The notes below the pieces were generated by a model. It saw only the letters and a list, made by a program, of their open reading frames with translations. It did not search any database and was not told the DNA's origin. The translations under genes and the position numbers were made by a program. A stretch of 16,461 nt of DNA from contig JANQQH010000346.1 in assembly GCA_028285025.1 (NCBI GenBank), positions 1 through 16,461 on the forward strand. The letters run 5' to 3'. The stretch comes from Hyphomicrobiaceae bacterium. Lineage in GTDB: Bacteria; Pseudomonadota; Alphaproteobacteria; Rhizobiales; HXMU1428-3. Position 1 is the first letter of the stretch, and each line of letters starts with the position of its first letter. Of this stretch, positions 1 to 6,877 are shown one piece after another.

Positions 1-596
1 TTGCACCGCGCCCAAGCGTTTTGTTTATGGATGAACCCTTTTCAGGCCTAGACCCGCGTTTACGCGACCGAATGCGCGAAGAAACCCTCACAATTTTACA
101 TGAAATGGGGGCAACTTCAGTGATTGTCACGCATCAGGCAGAAGAAGCTATGCGTATGGCTGATCGCATTGCCGTTATGCGCGATGGGCGCATGATACAA
201 GTGGCCTCAAGCCAAGAGATTTACCATCAGCCCTCCTCCCTTTTTGTGGCACGAATTTTTTCCGAAATGAATGAAATCCCTTGTAAAGTTCTGAATGGGG
301 AAGTGGAAACGATCTTTGGTCGTTTCCCTGTGCCAGACGCGGCAAAGGGCCGCGAGGCGGTCATGTGTATTCGTTTCCAGGCAATTTCTATCAATAAGGG
401 GCCTGAAGGGGAGTTAGGGCGGATTATTCATCGTAAGTTTCTAGGTGATGCCGCTTTGGTTGAAATTATCATAGATGGTCTGGAAAACCCGCTAAAAGTG
501 CGCTTACGCGAAAATTTAGCCCCTGAGATGGGACAAGATGTTTATGTGACCATTGATCGTGAAAGAGCCCTTGTTTTAGCCAGCGATGATGAATAA
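1..596 (+). CDS. ABC transporter ATP-binding protein, C-terminal part (5' truncated by window)
   Basis: Only the last ~197 residues are present; the reading frame is open to base 3. The fragment starts just after where the ABC signature would be and shows Walker B and D-loop (LFMDEPFSGLD), then the H-switch histidine in VIVTHQ, then the usual AxxMADRIAVMRDGR segment. The remaining ~100 residues form a beta-rich C-terminal extension of the TOBE/MOP kind found in the MalK/PotA/FbpC group of importer ATPases. The protein would energise a solute importer at the inner face of the cytoplasmic membrane. The 'PFSGLDPRLR' wording and short C-terminal domain recall ferric-iron (FbpC-like) ATPases, but substrate cannot be assigned without the permease and binding-protein genes, which lie outside the window. 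A stem-loop with a T run follows it, so it is probably not co-transcribed with tatA. Confidence 0.85.
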   Translation, partial: APRPSVLFMDEPFSGLDPRLRDRMREETLTILHEMGATSVIVTHQAEEAMRMADRIAVMRDGRMIQVASSQEIYHQPSSLFVARIFSEMNEIPCKVLNGEVETIFGRFPVPDAAKGREAVMCIRFQAISINKGPEGELGRIIHRKFLGDAALVEIIIDGLENPLKVRLRENLAPEMGQDVYVTIDRERALVLASDDE

Positions 597-652
597 ATAA
601 GAAGATAAGAGCACAATTTAAGCCTACGATATAATCAATGGTCACTTGAGTT

Positions 653-671
653 GCGCAATTTTGCGCTTTTT
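653..671 (+). terminator. Rho-independent terminator after the ABC ATPase gene
   Basis: A perfect inverted repeat GCGCAA-TT-TTGCGC is followed directly by five T residues. It sits 57 bases after the ATPase stop codon and 60 bases before tatA, so it separates the two transcription units. The folded stem would be five pairs with an ATTT loop. Confidence 0.6.
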
Positions 672-731
672 GCCATAGTGAGTTTAATAATTATCAATAT
701 CTGCACACAAGAGAGTGCTTAGGAGAAATAG

Positions 732-974
732 ATGTTTGGTTACCCAGGATTTTGGCAAATTCTTATTGTTTTGCTTTTGGTTGTTTTGTTATTTGGCCGC
801 GGCAAAATTTCTGACCTTATGGGAGATGTTGCAAAAGGCATTACCAGCTTTAAAAAGGGACTAAAAGACGACGAAGACGGGCAGACGTCACAAGCAAGCA
901 ATCGTTCAATTGAGAACGAAGCAGACCCTGAAGAAGCCGTGAATATACAAAAAGAAAAGGCTGATTTATCTTAA
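732..974 (+). CDS. tatA: Sec-independent protein translocase subunit TatA
   Basis: TatA forms the variable-size pore component of the twin-arginine translocase, which exports folded (often cofactor-bearing) proteins across the cytoplasmic membrane. The 80-residue product has the family layout: a short periplasmic N-terminus (MFGYPGFW), one membrane helix at about residues 8-21, the hinge FGRGKISDL, an amphipathic helix with alternating Lys/Gly (to about residue 45), and an acidic disordered tail. The start is supported by the AGGAGA ribosome site 5-6 bases upstream. tatB and tatC follow on the same strand, so this is the head of a tatABC operon. The tail ends with mixed Glu/Lys residues and lacks conserved features, as usual. 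Confidence 0.95.
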   Translation: MFGYPGFWQILIVLLLVVLLFGRGKISDLMGDVAKGITSFKKGLKDDEDGQTSQASNRSIENEADPEEAVNIQKEKADLS

Positions 975-1082
975 AATTTTTAAAGCCCTACCAGCTTGAT
1001 TTGCGTTCATTATGACCCTTTGGGTATTGGATTTTTTCAGGTCAAGGCTATCCCTAGAAAAGGGCTTTAGGAGATATCTTTC

Positions 1083-1565
1083 ATGTTTTTTGATATTGGC
1101 TGGAGTGAATTGCTGATTGTTGGCCTGGTAGCACTGATTGTTGTCGGGCCAAAAGAGCTGCCTGCTTTAATGCGCACAATTGGTAAATTTATTGGACAAG
1201 TCAAAGAAACAGCCAGCTCCTTTCAACGCCAATTTAACAAAGCGGTTGAGGAAAGTGAATTGAGCAAGCTTAAATCAGACGTTGAAGACATCGGGCGGGA
1301 CCTGTCTCCAGATAAAATTATGGGCGGCATTGAAAGTTATGGGCCAGACTTTGATGAGTTAGACCCAGAAGAATGGAACAAACACATATTAGAAAAAGAG
1401 GGTGCTGGACACTATTCACCGCCTAGTAGCCGCAATAGCATAGATGATCCAGAGTTAGAGCCGTACGAATCTACATTTGACGTTGAAGAATCTCACGAGG
1501 CTGATTCCCAAGAAACCGACCCTCAAGAGGCAGATAAATTGGTTGCAGGAAAATCTGCCCCATGA
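1083..1565 (+). CDS. tatB: Sec-independent protein translocase subunit TatB
   Basis: TatB pairs with TatC to form the receptor for twin-arginine signal peptides. The 160-residue product begins MFFDIGWSELLIVGLVALIVVGPKEL: a polar residue (Glu) early in the single membrane helix and the GPKELP hinge distinguish it from TatA. An amphipathic helix runs to about residue 60, and the rest is a long, strongly acidic, low-complexity tail (Glu/Asp/Pro rich). An AGGAG motif lies about 9 bases before the ATG. The gap to tatA is 108 bases, larger than in many tat operons, but no terminator is evident there. The stop codon overlaps the tatC start (ATGA), implying translational coupling. Confidence 0.95.
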   Translation: MFFDIGWSELLIVGLVALIVVGPKELPALMRTIGKFIGQVKETASSFQRQFNKAVEESELSKLKSDVEDIGRDLSPDKIMGGIESYGPDFDELDPEEWNKHILEKEGAGHYSPPSSRNSIDDPELEPYESTFDVEESHEADSQETDPQEADKLVAGKSAP

Positions 1566-2350
1566 GTGTGAATGAAGGCAATGACATTGAGAACAGCAAA
1601 GCCCCGCTCTTATCTCACTTAATTGAACTACGCCAGCGCTTAATCTGGTGCATGGTAGCGCTGGGGCTCGCCTTTGTGGTGTGTTTTTATTTTGCCACCC
1701 CGATTTATAATTTTCTCCTTTGGCCCTATGAACGCGCGGTCACTGCGGATCAAGTGATTGATATGCAATTTACAGCACCCCATGAATTTTTCTTCACCAA
1801 ATTAAAGCTGGCCTTGTTTGGGGCCTTTGTAATCACCTTTCCCATTTTGGCCGCCCAAATTTATATGTTTGTGGCCCCAGGGCTTTATAAAAATGAGCGC
1901 GCGGCCTTTTTGCCATATTTGTTGGCGACACCCGTTTTATTCATCATCGGCGCTTCTGTGGTTTATTTTATAGTTATGCCATTGGCAATGGACTATTTCC
2001 TCTCCCACCAACAAAGCGGAGAAAGCGGCGTGCGCATTCAGCTTGTGGCCAAGGTGAGTGAGTATTTCTCACTTATCACCGCCCTCATTGTGGCCTTTGG
2101 CATTTGTTTTCAGCTGCCCATCGCTCTGACCTTGTTGGCCAGAGCAGGCTTGATCGGCTCTGAAACGTTAAAAAACAAGCGCCGTTATGCCATTGTGGGT
2201 GTGTTTGCTGTTGCAGCTCTTATGACCCCGCCAGATCCGTTCAGTCAATTAGGTCTCGCCTTACCAACTTACTTATTGTATGAGGTCTCCATCTGGATGG
2301 TCCAGCTGGTGGAAAAAAAGCGCGAACAAAGAGAAGCTGCCAATGCCTAA
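1562..2350 (+). CDS. tatC: Sec-independent protein translocase subunit TatC
   Basis: TatC is the polytopic membrane core that recognises the twin-arginine motif of Tat substrates. The 262-residue protein has the conserved cytoplasmic N-terminus with SHLIELRQRL, then six hydrophobic segments (approximately residues 28-48, 75-100, 112-140, 165-190, 205-222 and 226-246). The family's FxxxFKLxLFxxxxxxxPxxxxQxxxFxxPGLYxxER block is present as TKLKLALFGAF...QIYMFVAPGLYKNERA. The start overlaps the tatB stop, with a CAGGA ribosome site inside tatB about 11 bases upstream. Length is normal for alphaproteobacterial TatC. The last ~15 residues are charged (KKREQREA). Confidence 0.97.
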   Translation: MSVNEGNDIENSKAPLLSHLIELRQRLIWCMVALGLAFVVCFYFATPIYNFLLWPYERAVTADQVIDMQFTAPHEFFFTKLKLALFGAFVITFPILAAQIYMFVAPGLYKNERAAFLPYLLATPVLFIIGASVVYFIVMPLAMDYFLSHQQSGESGVRIQLVAKVSEYFSLITALIVAFGICFQLPIALTLLARAGLIGSETLKNKRRYAIVGVFAVAALMTPPDPFSQLGLALPTYLLYEVSIWMVQLVEKKREQREAANA

Positions 2351-2359
2351 GTGCTTGCC

Positions 2360-2400
2360 GCGCCTTAAATGCAAACTTCTCACCATGGCATACAAGGCGC
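2360..2400 (+). repeat. Inverted repeat between tatC and serS
   Basis: GCGCCTT and AAGGCGC form a perfect 7-base inverted repeat separated by 27 bases in the 100-base tatC-serS gap. It could be a leader hairpin or a weak attenuator for serS, but the long loop and lack of a T run make a terminator unlikely. It may be coincidental. Confidence 0.25.
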
Positions 2401-2450
2401 TCTGAGCGTGCCACGAGTTTTTCTAATTTTCTAATAAACGGGGTAAAACA

Positions 2451-3728
2451 ATGTTTGATCTAAAATGGATCCGGGAAAATAGTGAGGCCTTTGACAAAGG
2501 TTTGGCGCGTCGAGGGCTAGATCCGCTTTCTCCTGACATTTTAAAAATAGATCAAGAACGCCGGGATCATTTGCAGGCCTTGCAAGACGCACAAAGCAAG
2601 CGTAATACCGCCTCAAAAGAAATTGGCAAAGCAAAAGCGAACGGCGATGAGGCCGCAGCCCAAGCTGCCATTGATGAAGTTGCCAAATTAAAAAGCTTTA
2701 TTCAATCAGGGCAAGAGGTTGAGCGAGAAATAGAAGGGCGCTTAAAGGATCTGCTGTCAGGCATTCCCAATCTTCCCCATGATGATGTGCCCGAAGGTCA
2801 AGATGAGGCTGACAATGAACTTGTGCGCACAAACGGCGATATCCCTTCCTTTGACTTTGAGCCCAAGGAACATTTTGATATTGGTGAAAGCTTAGGGCTG
2901 ATGGATTTTGAAGGTGCCGCGCAAATGTCAGGTGCCCGGTTTGTGTTGCTCTCAGGGGCTTTGGCGCGGTTAGAGCGGGCCATTGCGCAATTTATGCTGG
3001 ATTTGCAAACCGGCGAGCATGGGTATACAGAGGTGTCTCCGCCTTTGCTGGTCAAATCCAACGCCCTTTACGGCACAGGCCAATTGCCCAAATTTGAAGA
3101 AGATCTGTTTAAAACCACAACAGAACATTATCTCATCCCAACCGCAGAAGTGCCTTTAACCAATATTGTAGCAGACACCGTGATTGAAGAGGATTATTTA
3201 CCGCGTCGATATACCGCTTTTAGCCCTTGCTTTCGCTCAGAAGCTGGCTCAGCCGGGCGTGACACACGCGGCATGATCCGCCAACATCAATTTATGAAGG
3301 TGGAGTTGGTTTCTATCACCAAACCGGAACAGTCTGAAGAAGAATTAGAGCGCATGACCAATTGCGCAGAAGAGGTGCTCAAACGCTTAAAACTCCCTTA
3401 TCGGGTAATAAAACTTTGCACCGGCGATATGGGCTTTGGTGCGCGGCGCACATATGACATTGAGGTATGGCTGCCAGGCCAGGATTGTTATCGCGAAATT
3501 TCCAGCTGTTCGGTTTGCGGGGACTTCCAAGCCAGGCGTATGAACGTCCGTTTTCGCAAAGAGGGTGAAAAGAGTTTGCAATTTGTGCATACATTGAACG
3601 GCTCGGGCCTGGCGGTAGGGCGCACATTGGTTGCCGTTTTGGAAAATTATCAACAAGCTGATGGCAGCGTTGTTGTACCCGATGTGTTGAAACCTTATAT
3701 GGGCGGTATAGACATTATCAAAGCTTAA
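2451..3728 (+). CDS. serS: Seryl-tRNA synthetase
   Basis: SerRS charges tRNA-Ser (and tRNA-Sec where present) with serine using ATP, in the cytoplasm. The 425-residue protein begins [10 protein letters not shown], followed by the N-terminal antiparallel coiled-coil arm (about residues 30-100, rich in Ala/Lys/Glu) that binds the tRNA long variable arm. The class II catalytic core carries motif 2 ([20 protein letters not shown]) and motif 3 ([19 protein letters not shown]). The TAEVPLTN serine-binding segment precedes motif 2. Length and motifs are normal and the gene looks intact. A GGGGTAAAACA leader gives only a weak ribosome site, but MFDLKW is the standard start. The surE gene follows 16 bases downstream, suggesting one transcript. 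Confidence 0.97.
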   Translation: MFDLKWIRENSEAFDKGLARRGLDPLSPDILKIDQERRDHLQALQDAQSKRNTASKEIGKAKANGDEAAAQAAIDEVAKLKSFIQSGQEVEREIEGRLKDLLSGIPNLPHDDVPEGQDEADNELVRTNGDIPSFDFEPKEHFDIGESLGLMDFEGAAQMSGARFVLLSGALARLERAIAQFMLDLQTGEHGYTEVSPPLLVKSNALYGTGQLPKFEEDLFKTTTEHYLIPTAEVPLTNIVADTVIEEDYLPRRYTAFSPCFRSEAGSAGRDTRGMIRQHQFMKVELVSITKPEQSEEELERMTNCAEEVLKRLKLPYRVIKLCTGDMGFGARRTYDIEVWLPGQDCYREISSCSVCGDFQARRMNVRFRKEGEKSLQFVHTLNGSGLAVGRTLVAVLENYQQADGSVVVPDVLKPYMGGIDIIKA

Positions 3729-3744
3729 ATAAGAAAGTGACTGT

Positions 3745-4518
3745 ATGCGCATACTTGTAACCAATGATGATGGGATTGATGCAAAAGGCATCAAAGTTCT
3801 AACCCGCGTAGCGCAAAAACTCTCTGATGATGTTTGGGTTGTAGCCCCTCAATTTGATAACAGCGGGGCCTCTCACTCATTGACATTGAAAGACCCTTTG
3901 CGCGTCTCTCAAATCGAAAAACAAGTCTTTTCAGTGCAAGGCACACCAACAGATTGTGTGATTATGGGGGTGCGCCAGTTTTTACAAGGCCAAGCACCAG
4001 ATCTTATTTTATCAGGGATCAATCATGGCCAAAACATTGCTGATGATGTGACTTATTCTGGCACCATAGCGGGCGCCATTGAGGGGACACTTCTAGGCAT
4101 TCCGTCTCTTGCTTTAAGCCTTGTCACTGGCATAAAAGCCCCAGGCTCTATCCAGTGGCAAACAGCCCAAGCATTGGCACCAGATTTAATCAGAGATGTG
4201 TTAAAAAGTGGCTGGCCGGCACAAGTGTTGCTCAACATAAATTTCCCCGATTGCGAGCCTGATGAAGTCAAAGGGCGGATGGTCACCACCCAAGGCAAAC
4301 GCGACCAAAGCCTGCTGACCATTGATGAACGCTTGGACCCGCGCGAGCGCACCTATTATTGGTTTAACTTTCAACGTCGTCGCTCAAATCCACCCAAAGG
4401 CACAGATTTATGGGCAGCTTATAATGATTACGTCTCAATAACGCCTCTGCATTTGGACTTAACCCACCAACAAACCCATTCTCAGCTCCAGCAAACACTA
4501 AACGGGGTACACGGTTAA
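3745..4518 (+). CDS. surE: 5'/3'-nucleotidase SurE
   Basis: SurE is a metal-dependent nucleoside monophosphate phosphatase linked to stationary-phase survival. The 257-residue protein shows the metal site D8-D9 in VTNDDGID, the DNSGASHSLT loop (Ser40), and the SGINHGQN motif (Asn93). The YSGTIAGAIEG segment follows and the GKR..S block is seen near residue 190. The start lies 16 bases after serS, so the two are probably co-transcribed. In many proteobacteria surE is followed by pcm (L-isoaspartyl methyltransferase) and nlpD; here pcm is missing and a terminator follows directly. The gene appears intact and of normal length. Confidence 0.96.
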   Translation: MRILVTNDDGIDAKGIKVLTRVAQKLSDDVWVVAPQFDNSGASHSLTLKDPLRVSQIEKQVFSVQGTPTDCVIMGVRQFLQGQAPDLILSGINHGQNIADDVTYSGTIAGAIEGTLLGIPSLALSLVTGIKAPGSIQWQTAQALAPDLIRDVLKSGWPAQVLLNINFPDCEPDEVKGRMVTTQGKRDQSLLTIDERLDPRERTYYWFNFQRRRSNPPKGTDLWAAYNDYVSITPLHLDLTHQQTHSQLQQTLNGVHG

Positions 4519-4538
4519 TAAACTTCGTTTATTTTTTT
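4517..4538 (+). terminator. Rho-independent terminator after surE
   Basis: A perfect 7-base stem AATAAAC / GTTTATT with a TTC loop runs into a tract of seven T residues (4532-4538). It begins within the surE stop codon. The stem is AU rich, so it is weaker than typical, but the T tract is good. It would end the serS-surE transcript before the LysM/LytM lipoprotein gene. Confidence 0.6.
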
Positions 4539-4718
4539 CTCTTTCGCCTCCTTTCCAGCACAATTTTGATTAACACTAAAAACTTCATTGCATCTCATTT
4601 TGGGGTACTTAAAAGGTCTAGATCGGATAAGGGCTATATTTTCCTTTAATATCAAGGCCTTAAAAGTAATGGGCTTCGTGATGTATGAGCTCTTAAAGCT
4701 GGCTTGGCGGATCATTTG

Positions 4719-4734
4719 TTAATCCTTTATTAAC
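4719..4734 (+). promoter_or_regulatory. CtrA binding box (distal)
   Basis: The sequence TTAA-TCCTTTA-TTAAC is an exact match to the alphaproteobacterial CtrA consensus TTAA-N7-TTAAC. With the preceding G it is symmetrical (GTTAA...TTAAC). It lies 137 bases before the GTG start of the NlpD-like gene and 36 bases upstream of a second box, a spacing compatible with cooperative binding or with repression/activation of the same promoter. Confidence 0.6.
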
Positions 4735-4769
4735 TATGACCGCAAACTCATTCAAATGCCAAGCTGCGC

Positions 4770-4795
4770 GTTAAGGTTTTGTTAAGGTTTACAAT
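4770..4795. promoter_or_regulatory. CtrA box (proximal, 4770-4785) with overlapping promoter
   Basis: Read on the minus strand, 4785-4770 is TTAA-CAAAACC-TTAAC, again an exact CtrA consensus (full site symmetrical on the plus strand as GTTAA-N7-TTAA). Four bases downstream on the plus strand is TACAAT (4790-4795), a near-perfect -10 element, so the CtrA site covers the -35 position, the classic arrangement of CtrA-activated promoters. Transcription would start near 4802 and give a leader of about 70 bases before the GTG at 4871. The promoter is inferred; the box is a direct observation. Confidence 0.6.
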
Positions 4796-4870
4796 GCTTA
4801 ATTTTAACCATGATAAAGTAAGGACGAGTGTTTTTATTTTAATTGGTTTTGCGTTAATAGAGGCCCTATC

Positions 4871-6229
4871 GTGAGTAATGCAGCGCGTTTTATAGTTATT
4901 TGTGCTTTGTGTGTGGGATTGCCCGCATGTAGCTCAAATGTAACAAGATTTGATCTTCCAATGATGGGAATGAAGGGGCAAGACAGCCCTCAAAATCGTC
5001 AACAATATGGCCGCCAGCAATATGCTGGCATTGAGCCGGAAAAAACCTACAAGAATTCCTATGATCGTTCTTATAATCCACCTGTTAAACGTGAGTATCA
5101 AGATCGTTATCAGGCTCAAAATAGGTATGATCGTTCCTATAATCAGCGCGAAGTCTATGACACCGCGAGCACCGATTACAGCAAAAACACCTATGACCGC
5201 TCTGACGTGCAACGTAATCAGTTGCCTGACATAAGCCGGAAAACGGATTATCAAGATCAAGCAAAAGTGGAGCAATATAACAGCGCACCGGAAAAGCAAA
5301 CCTATGCACCCCAACAATTGGCCGCAAACATTGCCAAACGTGACCCTCAAGGGCGCCATATCGTCTCAGAAGGGGATACGCTTTATAACATTTCGCGGCG
5401 CTATAATGTGACCACAGATGAATTGCGCACTGCCAATGATCTGCAAAACAATGACATTAAATTAGGCCAACACTTGTTCATCCCAGGTTTGAGCAAAAAA
5501 CAAACCCCAATAGAAACCAGAGTAAAAGCAGCCCTCGCAAAAACAGGGCGGCACAAGGTCGAGCAAGGGCAGACAGCCTATAGCATTTCTCGCCGTTACG
5601 GCATAACAACCGACCAGCTGGCCAAAGCCAACGGGCTAACAGATGCTTCCCAAGTTCAATTAGGACAAGAGCTGATCATACCAGGATCTGGCGAGCATAA
5701 GGCCCCGGTTCAAGTTGCTTCAATAGATCGCAAAGCAGGCCTAAAACCGCTTAATCCCAAAGTTGCGCCCTCACCAATCAAAAAGCCCTATGAAAGGCCG
5801 GCAAAAATTAAAACCCCCGACAGTGGGGCAGGGGCAAAATTAGCCTCGAACCGTCAATTTTTATGGCCAGCCAATGGGCGGATTATTTCAAATTTTGGTC
5901 GTCAAAAAAGCGGCACAATCAATGATGGTGTTAATTTAGCTTTGCCAATTGGCACCACAATCAAGGCGGCTGAAAATGGCGTTGTTGCTTATGCCGGCAG
6001 TGAACTAAAAGGATATGGCAACCTCATTCTTATCCGTCATAAAAACAATTGGGTTTCAGCCTACGCTCACAATTCAAAATTGCTGGTCAAGCGCGGACAA
6101 AAAGTGACACGCGGGCAAGCCATTGCCAAGTCAGGTAAAACCGGCTCTGTGCATCAACCGCAATTGCATTTTGAACTTCGTAAAGGCTCCAAACCGGTCA
6201 ACCCGATGAAATATTTAGCCATGCGCTAG
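4871..6229 (+). CDS. nlpD: LysM/LytM-domain lipoprotein, NlpD/DipM-like amidase activator (degenerate M23)
   Basis: This is a predicted envelope lipoprotein of 452 residues that would act at the division septum by activating peptidoglycan amidases. A signal peptide ends in a lipobox, LPAC with Cys20 lipidated. Residues 40-115 are a Tyr/Arg/Gln/Asn-rich linker with repeated YDRSY-like units. LysM domains lie at about 161-206 and 226-272, and a LytM/M23 domain at about 330-447. The M23 zinc site is broken: the usual HxxxD is N351...N355 and the HxH is Q431-L-H433, while His400 and His433 remain, so hydrolase activity is unlikely. That pattern, and location after surE, match NlpD/DipM/EnvC-type activators. 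The start is GTG (4871) with AGAGG 8 bases upstream. Two CtrA boxes upstream suggest cell-cycle control. The stop codon overlaps a palindromic repeat. Confidence 0.88.
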   Translation: MSNAARFIVICALCVGLPACSSNVTRFDLPMMGMKGQDSPQNRQQYGRQQYAGIEPEKTYKNSYDRSYNPPVKREYQDRYQAQNRYDRSYNQREVYDTASTDYSKNTYDRSDVQRNQLPDISRKTDYQDQAKVEQYNSAPEKQTYAPQQLAANIAKRDPQGRHIVSEGDTLYNISRRYNVTTDELRTANDLQNNDIKLGQHLFIPGLSKKQTPIETRVKAALAKTGRHKVEQGQTAYSISRRYGITTDQLAKANGLTDASQVQLGQELIIPGSGEHKAPVQVASIDRKAGLKPLNPKVAPSPIKKPYERPAKIKTPDSGAGAKLASNRQFLWPANGRIISNFGRQKSGTINDGVNLALPIGTTIKAAENGVVAYAGSELKGYGNLILIRHKNNWVSAYAHNSKLLVKRGQKVTRGQAIAKSGKTGSVHQPQLHFELRKGSKPVNPMKYLAMR

Positions 6230-6277
6230 AGCGTTCCACCTTAAAGTGGGCACCGGTTTTAGGAAAAAAGGAACGCT
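6228..6277. repeat. Palindromic intergenic repeat, copy 1
   Basis: Outer arms AGCGTTCC (6230-6237) and GGAACGCT (6270-6277) are a perfect 8-base inverted repeat enclosing CCACCTTAAAGTGGGCACC. The element begins inside the TAG stop of the NlpD-like gene. Its first 33 bases are identical to copy 2. The form resembles the short palindromic repeats scattered between genes in Hyphomicrobiales genomes; it may also act as a 3' mRNA hairpin. Confidence 0.75.
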
Positions 6278-6285
6278 AAGATAAC

Positions 6286-6336
6286 AGAGCGTTCCACCTT
6301 AAAGTGGGCACCGGTTTTTTCGAAAAAAGGAATGCT
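6286..6336. repeat. Palindromic intergenic repeat, copy 2
   Basis: Repeats copy 1 with a 58-base period: 6286-6318 equals 6228-6260 exactly. The right arm is GGAATGCT (6329-6336), one base different from a perfect match to the left arm AGCGTTCC, which keeps a G-U pair in RNA. Confidence 0.75.
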
Positions 6337-6347
6337 AAAACAAGAAA

Positions 6348-6390
6348 CTAGAGCATTCCATTAAATTCATCTAAAAGCGAAATGCTCTAG
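6348..6390. repeat. Palindromic intergenic repeat, copy 3 (variant)
   Basis: CTAGAGCATT (6348-6357) and AATGCTCTAG (6381-6390) are a perfect 10-base inverted repeat with a diverged, shorter interior. The outer arm is related to copies 1 and 2 (AGAGC(G/A)TTCC) but the CACCGGTTTT core is missing, so it is a sub-type of the same family. Confidence 0.7.
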
Positions 6391-6430
6391 GTCATATATC
6401 TTTCATGTGAAAGGATTAAGGGTTGTGTAA

Positions 6431-6865
6431 ATGTCTAAAAAAGAAAACAAAACACAACCGACCAAAGTTAATCCCAAAACTTACATCTCATCTATCGACC
6501 ACCCCAAGCGCAAGCAAGATGGTTTGGAGTTACTAGAGTTTTTCAACCGTGTAACAGGCCTAAAACCGGTTATGTGGGGGCCAAGCATCATTGGCTATGG
6601 ACGCTATCATTATAAATATAAAAGCGGCCGCGAAGGTGATTTTTTAATGACCGGCTTTAGCCCGAGAAAATCTGCCCTGACACTTTATATCATGCCAGGA
6701 TACAAAGATATGTCTGATGAACTTTCACGCCTTGGCAAGTACCGTCTTGGCCGGTCATGCCTTTATATTAACAAATTAAGTGATGTAGATATGAATGTGG
6801 TGGAGGAGATGATCTTAAAAGATCTAGAATATATGCGCGAACATTATGAAACTTGGGATGAATAA
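6431..6865 (+). CDS. DUF1801 domain protein
   Basis: A 144-residue cytoplasmic protein with no signal peptide or membrane segment. A basic, Lys-rich N-terminus (first ~17 residues) precedes a DUF1801 (YdhG-like) domain recognised from KRKQDGLELLEFF, the MWGPSIIGYGRYHYKY block, FSPRKSALTLYI and RLGKYRLGRSCLYINKLSDVD. The family has a small alpha/beta fold related to the YjbR/CyaY-like superfamily. Its biochemical role is not established and I do not assign one. It stands alone on the plus strand between the palindromic repeats and a convergent two-component system, only 12 bases from the response regulator's stop. No strong ribosome site precedes the ATG: there is only an AAGG (6411-6414), about 16 bases upstream, followed by AGGG. 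Confidence 0.85.
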   Translation: MSKKENKTQPTKVNPKTYISSIDHPKRKQDGLELLEFFNRVTGLKPVMWGPSIIGYGRYHYKYKSGREGDFLMTGFSPRKSALTLYIMPGYKDMSDELSRLGKYRLGRSCLYINKLSDVDMNVVEEMILKDLEYMREHYETWDE

Positions 6866-6877
6866 GAGGTCCTTTGT

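Larger units (their letters stand above)
4519..4870. other. 352-base intergenic gap between surE and the NlpD-like gene
   Basis: No coding sequence is convincing here, including no recognisable remnant of pcm, the gene often found at this place. It holds the surE terminator at its start, two consensus CtrA boxes and a likely promoter in its second half. The rest is AT-rich sequence without clear structure. Confidence 0.7.

Noticed and set aside
982..1068. AAAGCCCT ... AGGGCTTT inverted repeat between tatA and tatB
   Set aside because: Arms are about 70 bases apart with no T run; too distant for a convincing terminator or attenuator.
3387..3794. 135-codon minus-strand frame over the serS end
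   Set aside because: Antisense to conserved serS motif 3 and to the surE start; a shadow.
4515..4715. 66-codon minus-strand frame between surE and the lipoprotein gene
   Set aside because: No ribosome site and lysine/isoleucine-rich AT-driven composition; it is not a pcm remnant and does not resemble a protein family.
4934..5359. 141-codon minus-strand hydrophobic frame inside the lipoprotein gene
   Set aside because: It is the antisense reading of the Tyr/Arg/Gln-rich linker, which produces Ile/Leu/Val-rich sequence by codon complementarity; the sense gene is clearly real.
6228..6390. CRISPR-like array
   Set aside because: Only three copies, themselves palindromic with near-contiguous spacing and no unique spacers or cas genes; an intergenic repeat cluster instead.
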